From: Hamiltosporidium tvaerminnensis
Lineage: Eukaryota > Microsporidia > Dubosqiidae
Assembly (NCBI GenBank): GCA_022605425.2
Contig: JAKIMF020000001.1
Span: forward strand, 1,800,501 to 1,864,500
Direction of reading: 5' to 3'
Length of the DNA stretch: 64,000 bases
A model generated the notes under the pieces. The model was not told where the DNA came from. It saw only the letters and a program-made list of their open reading frames with translations, and searched no databases. Both the position numbers and the translations under genes were made by a program. Shown one piece after another: positions 58,401 to 64,000 of the stretch. Each line of letters opens with the position of its first letter. The stretch's first letter is position 1.

Positions 58401-59250
58401 ACTGTGGATCATCTAGCAACTAGATGTGAAAAAATGCTAGGCCATGATTACACTAGACGGCATAATGAAGTGGTTAGATGCCTACACCTTCTTCTTCTAA
58501 ATAGATATAAGTTTAAGTCTTCAAAACGAATAAGGAGCCACTCAGTTCAAGAAATTCTTGATAATGAGTATGCAGAGATAAGAGTGGACACCAGAATAAA
58601 AACTGATGTTAAAATTCGGAATAACAGACCGGACATATTTATTTTAGATAAGAAGAAGAATAAGATAACACTTATTGAAGTAGGAATCACTTCCCAAGAT
58701 TCACTTCAAATAGTTGAAACTGAAAAACTTAGGAAGTATGACCTGCTAGCCAATGAGTTAGGTCTTATTTATAAGTGTAATGTTGAGATAATTCCTTATG
58801 TGATAACATGGGACGGTATTGTGACAAAATACCATAAATCTCATCTTAAAAGACTAGAAATACCCATGAATGTAGAAGCATACATTCAGTCTATAGTACT
58901 TAAAAAGACAGTCGAAACTATTTCCTTTGATCGACGAAGAGGACTTGAGTCAGGACTAAATGCCGAAGAGAGCTGGGAGAGAGCGTCAATGGGTGTTATT
59001 ATGAGAGCAGAGATGCATGAGGAACCAATACCCCCTTTAAAAGAAGCGAAAACAGAGGAAGATGGTGCAAAAAATTTTAAAACAAAATATAAAGCACCCT
59101 TTATTTTACAAGGAGGAACCACTTTAGAGGAACCGACTAATAACATAAATGAAGAGTCGGATTTGGAAGAAGAGACAAAAGTGGTTAAAGAGGTAGAAGA
59201 AAACGTATAAAAATGTTAAAATATTTTAACCCAGAATTTTATTAAATAAA
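55449..59250 (+). mobile_element. Dong/R4-like non-LTR retrotransposon, copy B, with 16-bp target duplication
   Basis: About 3.80 kb, flanked by TTGAGCATTTATTTTT at 55433-55448 and 59251-59266. Unit 1 (28063-28078) gives the empty site. The 5' end is three bases before the ATG and the 3' end is TTAAATAAA. It is absent from unit 1, so it inserted after the unit duplicated. This target shares nothing obvious with that of copy A, so insertion is not strictly site-specific, unlike rDNA-specific R4. Confidence 0.9.
55452..59210 (+). pseudogene. R4-type reverse transcriptase/endonuclease polyprotein, few lesions
   Basis: Domains in order: N-terminal Pro/Ser-rich region; RT with YRPITCMS near 56972, WIDVKKAYDSIDH at about 57182-57220, LLFIDDLK near 57488-57512; CX2CX8HX4C knuckle (CQHC, then H and C) at about 58375-58430; endonuclease RPDIF with LIEVG at about 58624-58690; acidic C-terminus. 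Lesions: a TAA at 55932 where copy A has GAA and an extra A just after; one-base changes near 56850 and 57367 (the QGDS motif); and a TAA at 58278. Most are absent from copy A. No separate ORF1 is seen, typical of single-ORF clades with restriction-like endonucleases. Confidence 0.85.
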
Positions 59251-59313
59251 TTGAGCATTTATTTTTTACCCATAAAATGACGCATTTACTAAATTCTTTA
59301 ATTTCACGAACCA
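59251..59313. other. Original CLASP leader and start of unit 2, now out of frame
   Basis: After the right target duplication the CCC motif (59269-59271) and original ATG (59277) survive. An A-tract of eight (59327-59334) instead of seven sends that frame to a TGA at 59340 after 21 codons. Confidence 0.75.
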
Positions 59314-62300
59314 ATGTTCTATTCTCAAAAAAAAGAAGATGAAGTAACCTGGCAAAAGATTAACATGTCTTATGAACGGTCTAAGACGCTAACCGAGTCT
59401 GATTTTTTACAATTTTTGATTCAAACAAAAGATATAATTGTTCGATCTATGGCAAGTGAAAGATCTAAATTAAGTGGTACAACGCTATCTCTGTTAAACA
59501 ATGCCATAATTATTATTTCCAAAGAAAAAAATAATGAAATTGTGACAAAAATATTTTCTTTTTTGGATTCGATTCTTCCCACACTTATAAAACTCACGGG
59601 AAAGAGTAATAAGGTAATATGTACACGCGCAGAATGTACTTTAATAGAAATGGGTAAGGCCTTGTCACTTACAAGACATATATCCTTGCTTAAAGATTCT
59701 TTATCTTCAATTTCTAAAAATATTCGGTTGGGTGTTTATAAATTGTTAGAAAGCAATTATAATAATTTTTATTTGAAAAATAAAAGCATAAACGAAAATT
59801 ATTTTAAAGATTTTATTCCATTAATAATGAAAGGAAAATCAGATGTCAATTTTGAAATAAGAGATTTGTGCAAGCGAATGTGTCATTTGATTAAAGAGAG
59901 GGAAGATATCATAGTGGAAGATAATGAAGAAACCAAAGCTCCATTTTCTATTGGAAGCAAGCCACGTGTGTATAGGCCACCGCAATTTATTCAAAGAGAA
60001 ATCAAATCTGGAATTGAAGAAAAAAATACAAAAAAAGAAATTAAATTACCGAGCAATTATATTAACAGTTATTCGTTTCCACAAAGAAATGCAGGATTTA
60101 AAGTGTCTAATGATGTAAACATAATGGATTTTAAAGGATTCAATAACAGAGGGAACAGTACAGTTATTAATAATATTTTTAATTCAAATTCAATGTTTGT
60201 CAGTCAGAATTCATGTAAAATAAGAAAAGATGAAAGTTTAAAAAAAACGAATGAAGAAAAAAATTTTAGAGGTGAAAACATAAATAAAAATATTTCTTTG
60301 AATGAAAAATGTAAATATGATACAAGAAAACAGTTGTTTGAAGGCAATTTTGCTGTTATGAATAAAAATGTAAAACATGTTATGCCCTATTCCCCGTTCA
60401 AAAAGCAGCCTAAAATAGTCACAAAAAGAGAAAATAATTTCCAGAATTTTGAATTTAAGAAAAAAGAAACAGTTGAACACGCTGAGATAGATTCAAAACC
60501 ATTTAACAACTTTTCAAATCATCTTTCTTTGATTAAATCAGAAAAAAATGTTTCAAATGAAAATAAACAAGTTGCTGTATCAGAATTAAGTTTTAAAAAC
60601 TATGAATCGGGTGTTGATCGTCAACAAAGTATTCATAGTTTTAGTAATACAAATGATTCTCAAAAAGAAGAGAAACTTTCGAAAGTCGAAAAAAAATCAG
60701 ATAAAAATATTTTTAATAAATTTATTTCTGATAATGCGCTGAATAAAGAAACGGAAGGCAATGATTCATTTACAGAAATGAAATCATTTAAACTTAAAAA
60801 TTATTTAGAAGATTTTGAAAATGATACTGATGACAAAAAATTAAATGATTCTATTTATGAAAAATTTGGAATAAAAGTGGATTTTCAAAAGAATCCGGAA
60901 GCTTCTGATTCTTTTATTAACGAAGAAGAAATAAAAATTAAACCGCCTGTTGAAAAACGTGATGAATCATATAAAAGTAAAACGGCTACAGCCTTACCTT
61001 TAGAAGGTTTGAAATTTGATAAAGAACTTGCTTTTGTTGAAACAGATTCTAATAATTCAAAACCAGATTTGAATGTTCCTAAAGCTAATGCCATTATTGA
61101 AGTTTTTAACTATGATAATGAAAAAAATAGTTCTTCTGTTAGCATTGGAATTTCTCATACAAACAGAAACATTTCATCAATCTCGTTTCCTCGCAGTGCT
61201 TTTGTAGAATCTAATAATTATTTTGAGGATGAGTTAAAAATTGAGCGGATTAAAGATCATGAGAATATCTTAGAGTCTAGTAAGAGTTTAGGTACGAATA
61301 ATTTCTATGAAGACAATCAACAGACGGATCCCAATAAAGAATATGAAGCGAATAAAAATCAGGATTCAAATTTAAAAAATAATAATGATTTCCATCTTGA
61401 AGATGCGCAATTTAATGCAGAGCCATTTGAAGCAAAGCATTTAATATATAAAAAAAATTCGGTTGAAAAGTCGGAAAATACAAACATGAATTCTATTGTT
61501 GCAGATCAGGAAGATAAAAATTTTGAATCGATTTGTTCGCCAAAAAATAAGCACGAAGAAATTAATCATGATAAAGATATAAATGAAGAAGTTTTAAAAG
61601 TCGAGCAATTTAATGAGGAAAAGCAAAAAAGTTTTTTAGAAAACGAAATTGTTTTGTCATCAAAAATGGGGCGAATGTCTTTGGATAAAAATGAGAGAAT
61701 TCTTATTGAAGACGAAACAGATTTGATAGATAATTTTAATGAAAATGACACGGGATTTGAAAATGATAAATCCGGAAGGCCTAGTATTGCTTCGCGCCTT
61801 TCAAATGAGAAAAGACCTGAAGAAGAACAATATTTCGAAAGAAATGATTCGACCGATCGTGATTTAGATTCAGATCAAAAAAATAGTGTTGATCACGAAA
61901 ACTTGGATTCTATGAAAATTGTAGAAAAAACGGAAGAAATTGATGTAGAAAATATCATTTTGGTTCCAGAAAACAATATTATAGTAAATAATAAAAATAC
62001 TGATGTTTCCTTGGATTTTTCGTTTAAAGAAAGTTCACTCGGTAGTATAAATTTAGGAGACAATGACTTACCGAGTCAGAATTGTTTTTTAGCATATTCT
62101 AATAAAAACGAGGAAATGAACGATTCTACTTCGAAAGAAGATTCTGATGGATGGGAATGCACAGAATATTGCTTAGAAGATAAAAAAGAGGACAGTGAAA
62201 ACAACGAAATATCAAATACAGGAAAATTAGATAGAAATTTTAATACCGAGAATTCAGTGTTAGAAGCCAAAAGTAATATTTCAGAAGAAAAACAAATCAA

Positions 62301-62772
62301 AGATTGTACATCAAAAAGTAAGAATAAATATTCGGCTTTTGCGTTTATCGACAATATTTTTTCAGTGGATTCCAAAGAAACAATCATTAAAGAGAATAAA
62401 GAAACTACAAAAGATTCTATTTTATTAGAAGATTGTTTATTTGAAAATAATAATTTTGTAAATGAAAAACCTTCTTTACAAAATATAAGTATTATATCTG
62501 AAGGTATGAAGCAAAACGAGAAAACAGTTATTTCAAGAGATAATACTTCCCTATCGGATGAACCAATAAATGTGGGTTTGGAAAAGACACAGGATGCTGA
62601 AATTAGTGATGATGATTGTCTAACTGATGATCCTAAACAAATTTCTTCTTCTAATCGAACAAGCAATGAGTCGTTTAATTCAAACGATTTTACAAAATTG
62701 GATTCACAAATATATGCAAATAAAAATGCATTTACAAAGAAAAAAGAAGAAGATGAAATTAATGAAGAGTAA
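59314..62772 (+). CDS. Large protein with N-terminal TOG/CLASP-like HEAT domain, unit 2 (altered start)
   Basis: An open frame of 1152 codons, about 97% like unit 1 by eye. It begins at an ATG that is out of frame in unit 1 and yields MFYSQKKEDE in place of the first residues of the unit 1 protein. The HEAT domain (to about residue 203) and the acidic disordered tail are otherwise complete, and the tail's charge pattern is kept. Its natural upstream DNA is displaced 3.8 kb away by R4 copy B. It could be expressed from the R4 3' region with a shifted start, or be a silent copy that remains open because the duplication is recent. Confidence 0.6.
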   Translation: MFYSQKKEDEVTWQKINMSYERSKTLTESDFLQFLIQTKDIIVRSMASERSKLSGTTLSLLNNAIIIISKEKNNEIVTKIFSFLDSILPTLIKLTGKSNKVICTRAECTLIEMGKALSLTRHISLLKDSLSSISKNIRLGVYKLLESNYNNFYLKNKSINENYFKDFIPLIMKGKSDVNFEIRDLCKRMCHLIKEREDIIVEDNEETKAPFSIGSKPRVYRPPQFIQREIKSGIEEKNTKKEIKLPSNYINSYSFPQRNAGFKVSNDVNIMDFKGFNNRGNSTVINNIFNSNSMFVSQNSCKIRKDESLKKTNEEKNFRGENINKNISLNEKCKYDTRKQLFEGNFAVMNKNVKHVMPYSPFKKQPKIVTKRENNFQNFEFKKKETVEHAEIDSKPFNNFSNHLSLIKSEKNVSNENKQVAVSELSFKNYESGVDRQQSIHSFSNTNDSQKEEKLSKVEKKSDKNIFNKFISDNALNKETEGNDSFTEMKSFKLKNYLEDFENDTDDKKLNDSIYEKFGIKVDFQKNPEASDSFINEEEIKIKPPVEKRDESYKSKTATALPLEGLKFDKELAFVETDSNNSKPDLNVPKANAIIEVFNYDNEKNSSSVSIGISHTNRNISSISFPRSAFVESNNYFEDELKIERIKDHENILESSKSLGTNNFYEDNQQTDPNKEYEANKNQDSNLKNNNDFHLEDAQFNAEPFEAKHLIYKKNSVEKSENTNMNSIVADQEDKNFESICSPKNKHEEINHDKDINEEVLKVEQFNEEKQKSFLENEIVLSSKMGRMSLDKNERILIEDETDLIDNFNENDTGFENDKSGRPSIASRLSNEKRPEEEQYFERNDSTDRDLDSDQKNSVDHENLDSMKIVEKTEEIDVENIILVPENNIIVNNKNTDVSLDFSFKESSLGSINLGDNDLPSQNCFLAYSNKNEEMNDSTSKEDSDGWECTEYCLEDKKEDSENNEISNTGKLDRNFNTENSVLEAKSNISEEKQIKDCTSKSKNKYSAFAFIDNIFSVDSKETIIKENKETTKDSILLEDCLFENNNFVNEKPSLQNISIISEGMKQNEKTVISRDNTSLSDEPINVGLEKTQDAEISDDDCLTDDPKQISSSNRTSNESFNSNDFTKLDSQIYANKNAFTKKKEEDEINEE

Positions 62773-63632
62773 CTCTTTATAGTGGTTTTAATAAATATTT
62801 TATAGTTATTTTGTTTATTGTTAGTACTTCATTTTCAGATAAAATTGATTTGTTTAAGTAAAAAATTTAATGACTATTTTTGAAGGAATATGTTTAAAGA
62901 ATTTCTATCTTAAAAAAATTAATTAATTTTTTTTATTTCTTAATATTTTTAATTTATCACAGAAACTAATTTATTAATTAAGTAAAAACTGTTTCGTGCA
63001 ATCAAAGCACAATCTTATCTCGATTATATTATTTTTTTAATATTTTATTAGTTAATTGATAATAAAATATATTACAATAGGCAAAAAAGTGAAATATAAA
63101 TCCGAGCAATAAACTTGGATTTCTTTGTTTCTTCTATAAATATATTTTGATTTATAAAGTCAAATTACACTATTTGAAGCAATAAAAACGATTATTAAAC
63201 AATGCGCAACATTTCAAAAAAAAATGTCGCGATATGATTTGAATAGACGTGAAAAAAATTATTTTGTCTTCAAACTCTTTTTTAAATATTTGAAATCTAT
63301 CAATTGATCAACATCAGTACTTTACACTTGATCCAGAAGTTCTTCTAATATTAATTTCTTTATAAAATTATTCAGATATGTTTTTTATTAGTTTAGACTA
63401 AAACCCCGGGTGATATTTCATTTTATATTAAATCTAGTTTGGGCCTATTTCAGAAAATCAATCTCCTGGTTTCTACAGATACTATTTTTTTTGCCTATTT
63501 CTAACATTTGTTAGATGTAGGGAAACTATCGCAGTATAAAGGTGTGTTTTGGAGTCAGTCAATAATTTCAGAAAACTAAAAATCATTCATCTTTGTATAA
63601 CTTTGCTTTTTTTAATATAAAACATATAAAAG
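62773..63632. other. Intergenic AT-rich DNA at the end of unit 2
   Basis: Nearly identical to 31584-32443. No gene is recognised. Confidence 0.6.
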
Positions 63633-63917
63633 TTGGAAATAATTTTATCTAATTTACAACCAATTAAACCGAAAAGTGTGGTATGCATTGTATTTTTACT
63701 GACATGTTATGCAATAAAACTCGAAGTTCCTTCGCTATTTCTTTTCAATTATCTTGATTTAGGTTTTCGGTTTCTATTCAATTACACCGAGATCGCTGAA
63801 ATTATATTAAATTACATACCGTTTTTTTCTAAAAGATTCGAATCATATATAAAAAAATATTTAGTGAGCTATTTATATAGATGTTATTATGCTAAGCATC
63901 GATTTGAGGAGCAATAA
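63633..63917 (+). pseudogene. 94-codon open stretch, no ATG, hypothetical
   Basis: The open frame begins at TTG and has no in-frame ATG. It is hydrophobic near the start (VVCIVFLLTCYAI) and ends CYYAKHRFEEQ. The unit 1 counterpart (about 32444-32730) keeps the end but is frameshifted in the middle. It is probably a decayed small membrane or secreted protein gene. The family is not recognised. Confidence 0.25.
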
Positions 63918-64000
63918 CTAAGCATAACTTTCTTTAATCCAAAGAGTTTGCAAAAAAAACAATATATTAAAAAATATAACTAAACGATTTAACGATAATA

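Larger units (their letters stand above)
32809..64000. repeat. Tandem unit 2 (about 26.6 kb plus two insertions)
   Basis: Second copy: E2 (spacer inverted), mariner C, block G2. Removing R4 copy B (3.8 kb plus duplication) and X (0.75 kb) gives the length of unit 1. The window's last bases, AACGATAATA, match 32799-32808, so the unit ends at or within a few bases of the window end. Confidence 0.85.

Noticed and set aside
32809-64000. Unit 2 as a pure assembly duplication of unit 1
   Set aside because: Unit 2 has its own insertions (X, R4 copy B), an inverted spacer and scattered substitutions, so it is not a copied contig. Two joined haplotypes remain possible and are noted in the findings.

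Overview
The window is very AT-rich, low-density eukaryotic DNA with long single-exon, Asn/Lys/Ile-rich genes. It carries a multicopy leucine-rich-repeat (LRR) gene, a TOG/CLASP-like gene, Tc1/mariner (DD34E) transposons and Dong/R4-type non-LTR retrotransposons whose endonuclease is restriction-enzyme-like. A CCC motif sits just before one start codon. Together these point to a microsporidian with an expanded, transposon-rich genome (Hamiltosporidium or Edhazardia type). The organism is inferred; no rRNA or other marker gene is present to prove it.

Layout. Most of the window is two direct copies of a unit of about 26.6 kb: unit 1 at about 6250-32808 and unit 2 at about 32809-64000. Unit 2 is longer only because of two extra insertions, a 3.8-kb R4 element and a 0.74-kb element called X here. 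Each unit contains, in order: (i) block E, a 4.9-kb non-coding spacer between inverted arms, with a copy of a 118-aa putative secreted/membrane protein gene in each arm; (ii) a decayed Tc1/mariner element; (iii) block G, with a third 118-aa gene copy, an LRR gene, a full-length but decayed R4 relic on the minus strand, and a gene of about 1160 codons with an N-terminal TOG/CLASP-like domain. To the left, positions 1-6250 are an inverted copy of the material right of E1 (about 13440-15828), so 1-15828 is a giant imperfect palindrome with a 4.9-kb loop. A near-complete R4 element sits in its left arm.

Main observations. The E spacer lies in opposite orientation in the two units, as expected from flip recombination between the inverted arms. 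All six 118-aa genes are intact while nearly everything around them is broken; their variant segments are reassorted like gene-conversion mosaics, and each copy keeps a 7-codon upstream ORF overlapping the start (ATGA) and a GC-rich hairpin just after the stop. The LRR gene is continuous only if read through an A AAA AAG slippery heptamer in the -1 frame, in both copies. R4 and X inserted at the same ATGGATTG site within mariner terminal repeats, which suggests shared targeting. In unit 2 an R4 element separates the CLASP-like gene from its upstream DNA, and a one-base change in an A-tract breaks the original start.

Outside these genes there are long gene-free AT-rich stretches. No rRNA, convincing tRNA or CRISPR array was seen.
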